A stretch of 64,000 bases of DNA from Cacajao melanocephalus (lineage: Eukaryota; Chordata; Mammalia; Primates; Pitheciidae). Below are positions 1-11,979 of this stretch, in pieces (the first letter of the stretch is position 1; each line of letters begins with the position of its first letter). The notes beneath the pieces are model-generated. The model did not search any database. It saw nothing but the letters and a program-made list of their open reading frames with translations, and was not told the DNA's origin. The stretch spans positions 1 to 64,000 of the forward strand of contig CAUYLG010065568.1 in assembly GCA_963573385.1 (NCBI GenBank), written 5' to 3'. The position numbers and the translations under genes were made by a program.

Positions 1-4
1 CACA

Positions 5-55
<51 letters not shown>
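1..55 (+). repeat. poly(A) tract
   Basis: About 50 adenines in a row, preceded by CACAC. This looks like the A-tail of an Alu whose body lies left of the window. It abuts the next Alu directly. Confidence 0.8.
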
Positions 56-908
<853 letters not shown>

Positions 909-924
909 GTGGAGGTTTAAAGAC

Positions 925-1330
925 TAACGTTATACTATTTGAGTCTTGATTACAAGTGACAGAAAACTTATTCAAACTGGCTTCCCCAGGAAAAGGCATT
1001 TGGGGCTCCTGTAAGGGGCTCAAACTGTGGCTGAAACTGTCCGTCTCCACCTTAGTGCTACTTTGGGCTGCCATCCTATCAGCCTAGCAAGAAGTAAGAT
1101 CAGGTTGCAGAAAAACATCCTTCCAAGTAGTTTCCTCAGCGGTCCTAAGGCAGATTCTGATTGGACAGGCTTGGGTCATCTGGCCATTCCTGAACCAATC
1201 CATGTGGCCAGGAGGATGGAATATGCAAATTGGCCAGGCCTGGGACACGTGCCTGGGAATGGAGTCAGGATGCAGGGGCAGCGGATGTTTCGTGGGGCAG
1301 CATCAACGGACATGGGGGCAGTGGTGCATC
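925..1330 (+). repeat. ancient interspersed repeat remnant, family not assigned
   Basis: The stretch has the pattern of a known old mammalian repeat: a 'gattacaagtgacagaaa' start, then 'ctgaaccaatccatgtgg' and 'attggccaggcctggg' blocks. I recognise the pattern but cannot name the family. The rest of the intron up to 1504 shows nothing else. Confidence 0.45.
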
Positions 1331-1504
1331 AGAGGGCTGTGGCCTTGCTGTAGGTTTCAGCCTGGGAAACAGGGACTCCTGGAATCTACAGGCATCCCTT
1401 CTCTGCTGCTGCCACGGTCTGGGGATGAGTGGGAGAGCTGTTAAGGTTTTGAGGGTTGTTCATCTCATCCCCCATCTCACGACGTTTATCTTTCCCTTTG
1501 CCAG

Positions 1505-2012
1505 ACTGATCAGCCACACCCCATCTTACTGTGATGAATCGCTATTTGGCTCCAGATCTGAGGGTGCCAGCTTCGAGACCCCACGGATGGCGAAGGGGGA
1601 TGCTGCAAAACTCCGTGCTCTCTTCTGGACACCACCAGCTACCCCCAGGGGCAGCCACTCACCTCGCCCCAGGGAGGCCCCACTGCGAGCCATTCACCCA
1701 GCTGGTCCCTCCAAGACAGAGCCCGGGGTGGCGGCAGATTCCCAGAACTTATCCATGGATGGGTTACACTCTTCACACCCGCTGAGGCGGGGACTTTCCC
1801 GTTCCCTCACTCACCTGAATCTCCCCAGCACTGGTCATCCAACCACCAGTGCCCCCCGCACAAATAGGCATCAGGATCCCAGGCCTTCCACATCAGGGGT
1901 GACCTTCCAGAGACCCCTGGTGACTTCCAGGGCTCGCTCAGTCAGCATTTCAGTGCCAGCTACCCCACGACAAGGTGGGGCCACCCAGAAACCAAAGCCC
2001 CCTTGGAAATGA
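1505..2012 (+). CDS. RITA1: RITA1 last coding exon (C-terminal 168 residues)
   Basis: RITA1 (RBPJ-interacting and tubulin-associated 1) shuttles RBPJ out of the nucleus, damps Notch signalling and binds tubulin. The exon follows a clean acceptor (pyrimidine tract ending TTTGCCAG at 1504) and enters in phase 2. It runs ISHTPSYCDESLFGSRSEG to the family C-terminus ending KPKPPWK, with TGA at 2010-2012. The RBPJ-contact core is at 1620-1634 (Leu-Phe-Trp-Thr-Pro), the aromatic/proline motif used by RAM-like RBPJ ligands. The N-terminal part of the protein is encoded left of the window. The open frame continues upstream of 1505 only as intron read-through. Compared with human RITA1 as I remember it, there are roughly a dozen substitutions and no frameshift. 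Confidence 0.93.
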
Positions 2013-2390
2013 TACTCTTTCATCAGGGTTGCCTATGGGGCCTTGGCGAGAGATGTGACCCCTTGCCAGGGTCCTCTGGGAGGACATTCATCACCCAGAG
2101 AACCCCAGGTATTGAAGAAGCCCCAGTAGGGGCAGAGAGACATAGCAGGGGCGGGCAGAGAGACATAGCAGGGGCAGGCACAGTGCCCCCCTTTATCCTG
2201 ACAATCTCTACTCGCTTCTTGCCTTTTTCTCCCCTGATTGCGGATTTGGGGGCCGCCCTGAAGATTTCTCACTCCAGCCCTGTCTCAACCACACTCCAAA
2301 TTAGTGCCAACCCAGGGGCCTGGCACCTTGCACATCATCCATTGTCTTGCTGTCAAGTGCAAATAAACGGTGTGATTGATTGCCAACCTG
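2013..2390 (+). other. RITA1: RITA1 3' UTR
   Basis: The untranslated end of RITA1 follows the stop at 2012. It contains a near-perfect tandem repeat around 2126-2175 (two copies of a GCAGAGAGACATAGCAGGGGC unit). The end at about 2385-2390 is inferred from the AATAAA site. A longer UTR ending after 2904 cannot be excluded. Confidence 0.6.
2362..2367 (+). terminator. RITA1: polyadenylation signal AATAAA (RITA1)
   Basis: A canonical AATAAA is followed by the G/T-rich stretch 'ggtgtgattgattg', as expected of a cleavage element. It lies 350 bases after the RITA1 stop. A second AATAAA at 2904-2909 is a weaker alternative. Confidence 0.6.
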
Positions 2391-2399
2391 GAGGTCCCC

Positions 2400-3320
2400 T
2401 CCCCTCCCTTCAAGCCACGCTTCCTGCTCAGGATTAGTTTCCAACTGAGTCTGAAAGCCTTAGAGAAGTTTTCCCAGGCTGTATGTGAAGCCTGGGGAAC
2501 GCAAGGGCAACTGGGAGATTTGTGAGTGAACGCTTTCATCTTAGTATGGTTCTGTATTTATTTTCATGTACTAAACATATCAGCTCATCAAAGCCATGAG
2601 TGTTCCTTTTTTTTTTTTCCCTTAGGTAAAGGCCATTGTTAGGCCTGAGTTGATTTAAATAACAAAGTTAGATACAACACGTAGTACCAGGATGTGGCAG
2701 ACAGCATGACAGCAGTGACTGAGTGACTGAAGTTTGGGACCCCAAGGCCTCAAGAAACGCTGGACTCTTCTTCCCATTGGTTTCTGGCTAATGCCACTAA
2801 CTAGTGGTTGGCTGGCTCTTCCTGAGCTCAGGACACAGACACTAGTATTTTTTTAGTTTTATTTTTAAGGAGTGTGTGTGCATGTGAGAGAGAGAAGGTG
2901 GGAAATAAAACACAATGTCTAGAACTTTGCCAAGTGGAAGGTCCAAGAAGGCCAGACGATGACACGTGCATCTCCAGAGCACTTAGGATGGAGCCCAGGA
3001 CTTAGGAAAAGCAGCAAAGCCTTTGCTCAGATGGAATTGCACCCAGATTTGGCAGTGGGGGGCTAGGCTTTGGGCCTCTCCTTGTCTCCATCTTCCTGTA
3101 AGGCACCTCTAGGAAGCACCAGGATTCTAGGGAGTCCAGTTGGAAGCCACATCATCGGTTTGGTACCCCTGCCCTGGGGCAGAGAAGAGTGGATGCTGCT
3201 GGGGAGGGAGACCCGCAGTACCCAGGATCAGGGACACATGGAAACGCCTGTGGGGTCAGGCAGGCCAGCTGCGCTCTCATACAGACATGCTTTGCTTTTT
3301 GGTTTTTGTTTGTTTGAGAG
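2400..3320. other. intergenic stretch between RITA1 and IQCD
   Basis: I see no gene here. There is a (GT/GA)-rich patch near 2872-2897 and an AATAAA at 2904. The rest is unique-looking sequence. Confidence 0.5.
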
Positions 3321-3664
3321 TTTTTTTTAAGAAACGGGGCCTCACTTCATTGTCCAGGCTGCAGTGCAGTGGCTCAATCATAGGTCACTGCTGACTTGAC
3401 CTCCCTGCTCAAGCCATCCTCCCTCTCCCCCTCCTGAGTGGCTGGGACTACAGGCATGCACCACCATGCCTGGCTAATTTTTTAAAAAATTTTTTGTAGA
3501 GATGGATTTCATTCTTTCCAGTAAGAAACAAGAAAAAAAGGGAAAAAAGAGACATGAGTCTCACTATGTTGCCCAAACTGGTCTCAAACTCCTGGTCTGA
3601 AGTGATCCTCCCACTTCAGCCTCCCAAAATGCTGAGATTACAGGCGTGAGCCACCTCATCTAGC
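3321..3664 (-). mobile_element. Alu (J-like), antisense
   Basis: A reverse-oriented Alu with a T-rich start and a 'gcgtgagccacctcatctagc' end. An extra A-rich piece of about 45 bases (about 3508-3555) interrupts the middle. It is strongly diverged. Confidence 0.85.
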
Positions 3665-3800
3665 TGCAATGTGCGTTTTAAACATATAGAATGTCTAAGC
3701 TTCCTGGAATTTTCACAAACAATTAGTTATCCATGCCCACCTTGGTTTTTCCTGAAACATCCATCTCGATTTTGCCTTCCCATCTTCCCCTTTGTTTTCA

Positions 3801-4146
<346 letters not shown>

Positions 4147-4415
4147 CTACAGTAAAATCTGGCAATAGCCCCAGGCAATACAAAAGGGTAACTGACACCA
4201 GGCTGTGGTGTCTGGAAGGCAGTTGGGGGTGGTGGGGACAGGGGCAACCTACTCTACTATCTAAATAGAGCTGCTGCTGCTGAGCCCTAGAAGATGTGCA
4301 TGCCTGGGGTATCTGGATAATTAGATTTCTTTACAGAAAAGGGAGAAAGTTGGATTTCTATGTGGTAGCCCTCAGATTTTTAAATGCCAACAAATAATTT
4401 AAAAATAATTGTTCA

Positions 4416-4544
4416 GGCCGGGTGTGGTGGCTCATGCCCATTGTAATCCCAGCACTTTGGGAGGCCAAGGCAGGAGGATCAGTTGAGTCCAGGAGTTCGA
4501 GACTGGCCTAGGCAACATAGTGAGACCCTGTCTCTACACAACAG
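4416..4544 (+). mobile_element. Alu left monomer, sense
   Basis: The left half of an Alu, from the GGCCGGGTGTGG head to 'ctctacacaacag'. It abuts an antisense Alu with no spacer, so the right half was lost or replaced. Confidence 0.85.
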
Positions 4545-4851
4545 TTTTTTTTTTAAGACAAGGTCTTGCTCTGTCTCTCAGGCTGGAGTGCAGTGGCATA
4601 ATCACAGCTCACTGCAACCTCAACCCTCCCAGACTCAGGCAATCCCCCTACCTCAGCCTCCCAAGTAGGTGGGACTACCAGTGTGTGCCACCATGCCTGG
4701 CTAATTTTTTTTATGTTTGTAGAGCCAAAAAATAAAACATGGGGTTCTGCCGTGTTTCCCAAGCTGGTCTTAAATTCCTGAGGTCAAGTGATCTGCCTGC
4801 CTCAGCCTCCTGAAGTGCTGCGATTACAGGTGTGAGTCACCGCACCTGGCC
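4545..4851 (-). mobile_element. Alu, antisense
   Basis: A full-length reverse Alu starting with a T-run and ending 'caccgcacctggcc'. With the preceding sense half-Alu it forms a spacer-free inverted repeat. Confidence 0.9.
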
Positions 4852-5300
4852 TAAAAACTTTTTACATATTAAAAAAAAATGTTGTTTTAGGTAATTGTTC
4901 AACTCCCTGGAATGTGTGGCTGAGGGCTGCGGTGACCTCAGGACTCCCCCTGAGCTTTCAGTGCTGGACTTGGGGAAGTTGCAGGCAAATTAATCCCACA
5001 ACAGGGTCAGGGGCAGCCTGAAACCTGAGCCCTGCTCCTCCTGGAGTTCTCTGCCCACCTCTGTGCCCCCTATGGGCAGCTGTGACCCACACCCCACTGC
5101 CCTGGTGGGTGATGTGTCCATCATGGCCACGGTGGCTTCCGGGCTGCAGCTGGGGTCTGCTTTCCCACTAAGGCTGAAGTAAGGAACCATTATCTCTGGG
5201 CTGACGCCCCAGGCTGCACGCTCCTCACAGAAACAGCATCTGTGAGCTGGACACACACAGCCCACAGCCCTGGGTAAAGAGATGTATTTGTAGAGTGTTC
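4852..5300. other. intergenic stretch before the IQCD 3' end
   Basis: Unique-looking, moderately GC-rich sequence with no recognised repeat or gene. The - strand ORF at 4990-5265 has no family resemblance that I can see. Confidence 0.4.
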
Positions 5301-5324
5301 CCTTCCATGTGGCTTCAAATGCTT

Positions 5325-5330
5325 TTTAAT
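5325..5330 (-). terminator. IQCD: candidate poly(A) signal ATTAAA (IQCD)
   Basis: On the - strand ATTAAA lies 111 bases after the IQCD stop codon. It is the only signal-like hexamer I see close to the stop on that strand, but the choice is an inference. Confidence 0.4.
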
Positions 5331-5440
5331 TCATTCAATAAAAACATCATGAAAGTCATGAATCTAGTGCTCTCCACCTGGCGGCTTCCTGGGCTGGTCT
5401 CTGGGAGGATGAGGGTCGGGAGTGGGCTGGGGTGGAGAGC

Positions 5441-5743
5441 TCATTTCTTACCCTTGCCTTTCTCCTTGCCCTTCTCCTTGACCTTTGCTTTGCCCTTGCC
5501 CCGCTTCTTCCTGGATCTGAGCAGGGAGCGCACCAGGTAGCCCTTCCATACGGCCTGGATAAGCGTGGCCGCCCGCACCATGTGCACCATCTCCTGCTCT
5601 GCCTCCATCCTTTTCTTGGAGTTGATCTCCCGCTCTTCCCGGATCTGCGCAAACTCCTCCACCAGCACTTGGTGCTTCCGCTTCAGCTCCTCCAGCGTGA
5701 TCTTCTCCTCCCTGTGAACAGCTTCCAGATCCTCGAACTCCTC
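5441..5743 (-). CDS. IQCD: IQCD/DRC10 last coding exon (IQ motif and Lys/Gly tail)
   Basis: It encodes residues 346-445 of IQCD, a nexin-dynein regulatory complex subunit in motile cilia and sperm flagella. The exon starts in phase 0 after a CTCTCCGAAG acceptor and ends at TGA (5443-5441). A charged helix ([20 protein letters not shown]) leads to the IQ motif [11 protein letters not shown] (about residues 407-417), a calmodulin-type binding helix. The last 22 residues are almost only Lys, Gly, Arg and Glu. The human protein as I remember it is 449 residues with a slightly longer tail, so this low-complexity end probably carries an indel. The exon joins in frame to the 7317-7388 exon. Confidence 0.93.
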   Translation of the reverse strand, partial: EEFEDLEAVHREEKITLEELKRKHQVLVEEFAQIREEREINSKKRMEAEQEMVHMVRAATLIQAVWKGYLVRSLLRSRKKRGKGKAKVKEKGKEKGKGKK

Positions 5744-5744
5744 C

Positions 5745-5940
5745 TTCGGAGAGGGGTGGGACTGGGGTCACCACCCTCCTCCCTAAGACCCTCCCACCTT
5801 TCCTAAATGGGCTTCTGCCCCAGCAATACCCCTAAGCTAAGCTGTTCAGCATCTCGGTCCCAGTGAGATGGATGGGGAGAGGGGATGGGCTCCATCCTAC
5901 CTCTAGGAAGGACCCAACTGAAGTAATTTCAGGAACAGGA
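5745..5940. other. IQCD: IQCD intron, unique part
   Basis: Intron sequence next to the last IQCD exon, with no repeat recognised. Confidence 0.4.
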
Positions 5941-5944
5941 AAAG

Positions 5945-6125
5945 AACACGGGCTCGTGAGTTGGGCAGGCTTAGTTTTAAGTCCCAGCTTTGCCACACCT
6001 CAACTGACTTCACATATTTTCCTCATCTGAAACATGGGGACGATTCCAAACCCAGGGGCTGTTTCTAGGATTAAATGACCCGATGGACACAATGTACTGC
6101 ACATGGTGCCAGGCACACAGTGGGG
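5945..6125 (+). mobile_element. MIR SINE fragment
   Basis: MIR core and tail pattern: 'aagtcccagctttgccac', 'tttcctcatctgaaacatggggac', 'aggattaaatgacc', 'ggtgccaggcacacagt'. The order indicates the sense orientation. Confidence 0.75.
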
Positions 6126-6639
6126 ACACAAGAAATGGAAGCTGCTGCCCTAAAGCAGCCCGTTATACAAAACACCAGAGTAGAAGGAGCTTTCTCAGGC
6201 TTCAAACAGAGCCCCAGAGTTCTTCATCATGTCTAACTGCTGCCTCTCCTGCTGTCATTTACACCTGTTTTTCTTCCTTCCACTGATGTTTTCCCAGCAA
6301 CTACAATAAGCAGAGCAGCACCAGAGGACACAGAGCTGGGTGGACAAGGTCCCTGCTCTCAACCAACCCGCAAGCCTCATGGGGCCCAGAGAAACAAGAG
6401 CCCCAGCCTACGAAGCTGCCCTCTCCGGGCCCTGACGGTCGCACAGGACAAGGCTCTGACTTGCGCTTCTCTGAAGAGCACACCTGGCTTTGGCTCACTC
6501 CAGCTCATGTTACCTCCAGTGATCCCCGGCCTCCCTGACCCCTAGGTCGGAGCCATGAGCCACCAATGTTATCCCAAGGCTGGGTGAAGGGTTTGGGGAT
6601 GTCTCGATTTGAAGATTACCACCCCCTGGGCGCTTCCTT
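6126..6639. other. IQCD: IQCD intron, unique part
   Basis: No repeat, exon or RNA gene is recognised in this stretch. Confidence 0.4.
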
Positions 6640-6790
6640 CAGGCCAGACCCTGTGCTGGGCACACACACATGCAGCCAGGAAGTCTCACTGAATCCCCAC
6701 CGTGGTCCCAAGATGGGAACTACGACCTCTGCTGGTCAGATGCAGAAACAGCTTGGGAAGGTCAAGTCCCTTGCTTAAGGCCACACAGCT
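6640..6790 (-). mobile_element. MIR SINE fragment, antisense
   Basis: Antisense MIR pattern: 'ccctgtgctgggcacac', 'cagatgcagaaacagcttgg', then 'aagtcccttgcttaaggccacacagctggc'. Confidence 0.65.
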
Positions 6791-6966
6791 GGCTCAATAA
6801 AAACTGGCTCAGTGACTGAGTGACGCGGTGGAGGCAGACTCCCATCTAAGTCTGTGGGGGAGGAGCCCCAGATTGGCAGGAGCCCAGCCAGAGGACTGCG
6901 GGATGTGGACACTAGATGGAGCCACGATCATTAGGCCCAGTGTCTGGCTTTCTCCTAGCCAGTCAC

Positions 6967-6997
<31 letters not shown>

Positions 6998-7113
6998 GAG
7001 ACGGGGTCTTGCTCTGTTGCCCAGGCTGGTCTTGAACTCCTGAGCTCAAGCGAACCTCTGACCTCGGCCTCCCAATGTGCTAGGATTACAGGTGTGAGCC
7101 ATCACACCTGGCC
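6967..7113 (-). mobile_element. Alu fragment (one arm), antisense
   Basis: A long T-run followed by a single Alu arm ending 'agccatcacacctggcc'. Only the left-arm portion is present, so it is a monomer or a deleted Alu. It lies about 200 bases from the 72-base IQCD exon. Confidence 0.85.
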
Positions 7114-7316
7114 TTGCAGCTTCCGGCTCTTTTCTTTCCCACCTCTCGTTCTGCCCCAGGCTGGACAAACCCTTTAAACAAAGGGAGGTACTCTCCCCAG
7201 AGACGCTCAGAAGTTTGCCTCTCCATGAACCATTCCAAGGCTGCTCCTCCCGTTCCTCCCATCCCTAGAGGGTCTTGGGAAAAGCACTCGAGAGAGACTT
7301 ATTCAGTGACAAATAC

Positions 7317-7388
7317 CTGCTTCTCACCCATCTCTGTATCGTATTTCTGGATCCAGTTCTCGATTTCTGTTTCCACTTTATATTTCTT
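7317..7388 (-). CDS. IQCD: IQCD/DRC10 small coding exon (24 residues)
   Basis: This 72-base exon encodes KKYKVETEIENWIQKYDTEM plus GEKQ, residues 322-345, a coiled-coil linker of the DRC10 helix. On the - strand the acceptor is TTCTTCTAG-like (TCTAG at 7389-7390) and the donor is CAG|GTATTT (7316-7311). The phase is 0 on both sides, so skipping the exon would keep the frame. It fits exactly between the exons at 10064-10297 and 5441-5743. Confidence 0.93.
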
Positions 7389-7439
7389 CTAGAAAAGATC
7401 CAATTCGTCCTTGTTTGATGGAATAATATTAACAGTCAA

Positions 7440-7665
7440 CAGCACTGAGCACCCTCTTCATCACTGTGGCAGGTGCTTTACATGCCTCGCCTATTGAACC
7501 CACACGTGGAGGTTCCCTTTTCTCCATTTCACAGGTGAGGAAACTGAGGCTCAGACATGCTGTCTCGCTTGCCCAAGGTGACAGAGCTAATGGGTGGCAG
7601 AGCCTGAATTTGAAGCCAGCAGCCTGGTTCCAGGACATCCTAGGCAGACGAAGCAGCAGGTGCAA
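7440..7665 (-). mobile_element. MIR SINE, antisense
   Basis: Strong antisense MIR: 'ggcaggtgctttacatgc', 'catttcacaggtgaggaaactgaggctcag', 'gcccaaggtgacagagctaatgggtggcagagcc'. It lies only about 50 bases upstream of the small IQCD exon. Confidence 0.85.
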
Positions 7666-7699
7666 AGGCCCTGAGGTAGGAACAAGCTTGTGCTGTTTA

Positions 7700-8020
<321 letters not shown>

Positions 8021-8234
8021 TTAAAGGACAGAAATTGAGCCAGTGTTGCTAGAAGGGAGTGGCCAGGAGGGAAGTGGTCCCCAACAAGGTCCCAGGGAAG
8101 GGCTGTGTCACAGAGGGAGTGTCAGCAAGAGGAGGCTGTATTCTCAGGGGAGGCTGAGGCAAAGCCACTGGGTGATGTAGATGCAGTGGAGGGACATGAT
8201 CTAACCCTGTTTTTAAAAGATTATTTCCACCAGA

Positions 8235-8582
8235 AAAAAACAATGAAGCACTGATCCATGCTACAACATGGGGGAACCTTGAAAACCTGGTGCTAAGTAA
8301 AAGATGGCAGACACAAAGGCCACGGAGGATTCCATTCAAATGAAGTGTCCAGAATAGATGAATCCACAGAGACAGAAAGCACATTAGTGATTGCCAGGGA
8401 CAGGGGAAGAAGGGAATGGGGAGTAACTTCTTAACAGATATGGAGTTTTATTTTGAGGTGACAATGTTTTGGAACTGGATAGAAGTGGTGGAAGTAGGGG
8501 TTGTGAATATAGTAAATGCCATTGAATTGCTCACTTTAAAATGGTTTTATAGTATGTTAAGTTTCACCTAAATTAAAAATGA
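8235..8582 (+). mobile_element. L1M 3' end fragment
   Basis: Typical old L1 3' sequence: 'ctgatccatgctacaacatgggg', 'gattccattcaaatgaagtgtccagaatagatgaatccacagagacagaaag', 'ttagtgattgccaggg', ending near an Alu. It is an L1M-type 3' end, sense strand. Confidence 0.75.
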
Positions 8583-8585
8583 ACA

Positions 8586-8904
8586 GGCTGGCCACAGTGA
8601 CTCATGCTTGTAATCTCAACCTTTTGGGAGGCCAAGGTGGGAATGGGAGAATTGCTTGAGGCCACAAGTTCTAGACCAGCCTGGGCAACATAGCAAAACC
8701 CTGTCTCCACAAAAAATAATAATGATAATTTTTAATTAGCCAGACGTGGTGGCGTGCACCAGTATTCCCAGCTATTCATGAGGGCTGAGATGGGAGAATT
8801 GCTTGAACCGAGGAGTTGGAGGCCGAAGTGAGCTATGATCACGCCATTGCACTCTGGTTTGGGTGACAGAGTGAGACCCTGTCTCTTAAAAAAAAAAAAA
8901 AAAA
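8586..8904 (+). mobile_element. Alu (J-like)
   Basis: A diverged sense Alu with a long A tail ending at 8904. Confidence 0.9.
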
Positions 8905-9211
8905 TCAACCCATTAATTCTACAGAGCAAGAGCGCTTAGCTTGGGCACCATGGGTAGGCCGGCTTCAGGGGGCCTGGGCTCCCGGGGGAACTGTCTACCG
9001 GGATGTGTATGTGCATCTGTGCCTTCTTTTTGGGGGAGAGGCCAATGGCTTCCATCAGATGCTCTAGACTGTGACACTAAGAGACTGGGGACAAGTATTA
9101 GAAAGGGTGCCTTTTACGAGGAAAAAGATTTGGAAGTTGGATGTGTGCTAGGCGTGGGTCTTAGCTGAGATGATAAAGGAGAAGGCAAATGGAGATATGA
9201 TTTTCTTTCTT
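8905..9211. other. IQCD: IQCD intron, unique part
   Basis: No feature recognised. A T/C-rich run leads into the next Alu. Confidence 0.35.
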
Positions 9212-9835
<624 letters not shown>

Positions 9836-10063
9836 CCCCATCCCAGGCCTGTGTGCTACCCCCTCCTGCCTCCCAGGGGACATTGGCTCAGGTTTGGGCC
9901 TTCCCTGCTCTTGTGCCCTTCCCCTCCACCAAGCTGCTTCCTGAGTAGCCGGTGCAGCCCTGCCCTGCCCAACACTGCTGGACCTCCAGGAGTGATGGTA
10001 CAGTCCCACCCCTCCCCTGCCCCAGGGACCCCACCAGCCCATCCTCCCTGCTTCCCGGGGCAC

Positions 10064-10297
10064 CTTCCTCAGCGCCTGCTCCGCCTCCCGGTTCTCCATG
10101 ACCAGGCTGAAGAACTGTGACTGCAGCTGCAGGATCTCCTGCTGGATCTTGGCCACCCTGGCCTGCGACGCCCGGAAGTCGGCCTTCTGCTGCTTCTCGG
10201 CCTCCCGCTTAGTGCGAAGGAGGCTGTTCTCTGAGAACTTGAGCACCTGGTGCAGGTGGTTTTTCAGTTCTTGGATCACAAAGTTCTCCTTTTCCAT
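10064..10297 (-). CDS. IQCD: IQCD/DRC10 coding exon (central coiled coil)
   Basis: This 234-base exon encodes residues 244-321, [20 protein letters not shown] through EAEQALRK, a continuous heptad-rich helix typical of DRC subunits. On the - strand the acceptor is TTTCCTGGCTCAG before 10297 and the donor is AAG|GTGCCC after 10064. Both borders are phase 0. The first codon is ATG where I remember valine in human. It is internal, not a start. An Alu lies only about 45 bases upstream of the acceptor, close to where the branch point must be. The open frame continues past both splice sites, but those parts do not resemble IQCD. Confidence 0.93.
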
Positions 10298-10341
10298 CTG
10301 AGCCAGGAAAAGAAAGGGCTCCGTTAATACCTCCATGCCCA

Positions 10342-10614
10342 GGTGGGCACAGTGGCTCATGCCTGTAATCCTAACTCTTTGGAAGGCTGAGGCGGGCGGA
10401 TCACCTGAGGTCAGGAGTTTGAGATCAGCCTGGCCAACATGATGAAATCCTTTCTCTACTAAAAATACAAAAATTAGCTGGGCATGGTGGTGAGCGCCTG
10501 TAAGCCCAGCTACTCGGGATGTTGACAGAATAGCTTGAACATGGGAAGCGGAGGTTGCAGTGAGTGGAGATCACACCACTGCACTCCACCCTGGGTGACA
10601 TCTCAGAAAAAAAC
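10342..10614 (+). mobile_element. Alu with target-site duplication, next to IQCD acceptor
   Basis: A sense Alu, slightly shortened, flanked by 'acctccatgccca' at 10329-10341 and 10615-10627. Its insertion point is about 32-45 bases upstream of the IQCD acceptor at 10298. Confidence 0.92.
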
Positions 10615-10679
10615 ACCTCCATGCCCACTGACAGTCACCAGAGGCTGGCACCACTGCACCCTCCCTTGGGGCCAGGCAT

Positions 10680-10830
10680 GCCACATGTGTTATTATCTCT
10701 CTAATCATACCCCCAACCCCACAACAGAGGTCAGGGATAGCCTGATTACAGACAAGAAAACTGAGGCTCAAGGAGGTGGCTTCATCTGTCTGGGGTTGCC
10801 CAGCTGAGCTGGGGTCTGAAGCCAGGTTTG
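10680..10830 (-). mobile_element. MIR SINE fragment, antisense
   Basis: 'gacaagaaaactgaggctcaaggagg' and 'gttgcccagctgagctggggtctgaagcc' give an antisense MIR. Confidence 0.65.
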
Positions 10831-11780
10831 TCTGACCTGGAACCCACGTCCTTGGCCACCACTTTCTATTTTGTTGCACAAGTGAAGGGTACCAGCTTGT
10901 TGGATTGAGTCCACAGGGGAGGACTGGGACGGCAGTGATGCTCCTCCCGGGGACACTGGAGGGGAGGCCCGGCTGGCAGAGACACTTGGCGGGATGCGTG
11001 AAGGTGTGTGACAAACACTGACTGAAGGGATGGCCACCAGGCTGTCTCTCAAGGGCCTATACCTGGCTTGTCCCCTGCCTTGGGTGGATTCTAGAACAGG
11101 AATGGGGTGGAGGATGAGACAGTTTTGTAAAGAAGCTCTCAAGGCTTCTCACAAACACGAGTCTCCATCTGAGCACAGTGGTGCTATGGCTGCTCATGCC
11201 ACAGTCTTGGGCTTCGGTCAGCTGGCAGCAGGCCTGCCGGGCATCCGCTCACTTCCTGCATACTGGGGGCAGGGAGGCAGCGCCTCTGGGGCAAGCCTGT
11301 CCTGCATGAAGGCTCTAGGCACCAGGTGTGGGAGTATGCTCAGCAGTCACAGCTCTCCTGGTAGACTCCCCACCACGTCCCTGATTGGTGTCTCCCCTTC
11401 ACGCTACACTGAGGTTCAATGACATGAAATTTGCTCACCTGGCAAAAATGGCATCTGACCCCAAGTTAGCCCAAGTGAAGCCCCTTCGGGTTCTAGAACC
11501 CGAATGAGACCAGCAGGGCCACCTGTGTCCCTCTGCCTATTCCTAGAGGATACTCCTCCCACCTTACCAGTGACTTCCCTGCCCAAGGACCCAGAAGCCC
11601 GTCACCTGTCCGCTCAGCAAGTATACATCATGCCCCTCTTTCAGACAGGCTCACTGGGGACACAGTGGCAGGCCGAAAGAGACAAGGTCCCCCTTTTCTT
11701 GTGGAGGAGCCAGATCTCTCAAGACCACACAAATCACACAAAGATACGTTATCCACAAAGTTGAGTGAATGCTTTAAAGG
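10831..11780. other. IQCD: IQCD intron, unique part
   Basis: No exon with conserved IQCD sequence and no clear repeat. Several chance ORFs on both strands have no recognisable product. Confidence 0.4.
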
Positions 11781-11979
11781 ACAAATTCAGTGAGAAGTGC
11801 CCAACCTCGTGCTCCGGGGAGGGAGGGTGGTAAATAGCTTGCCAGTGCCTTGAACCTCTTGTCAGTGGCAGGGAGAGAAAAAGCGCAGCGGCAGTGCAGC
11901 CTGACTCGTCCCCATGTCTGCTCTCCCCAGAGAGGCTGCAGGGTAGAATGTGTAGTAAAGCAGGGTGACAGGCAGTCAG

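Noticed and set aside
1230..1504. ORF continuing upstream of the RITA1 exon on the + strand
   Set aside because: It crosses a clear splice acceptor and its translation has no resemblance to the RITA1 middle region. It is intron read-through.
5336..5341. AATAAA on the + strand
   Set aside because: It lies on the strand opposite to IQCD and nearly 3 kb past the RITA1 stop, so no known transcript would use it.
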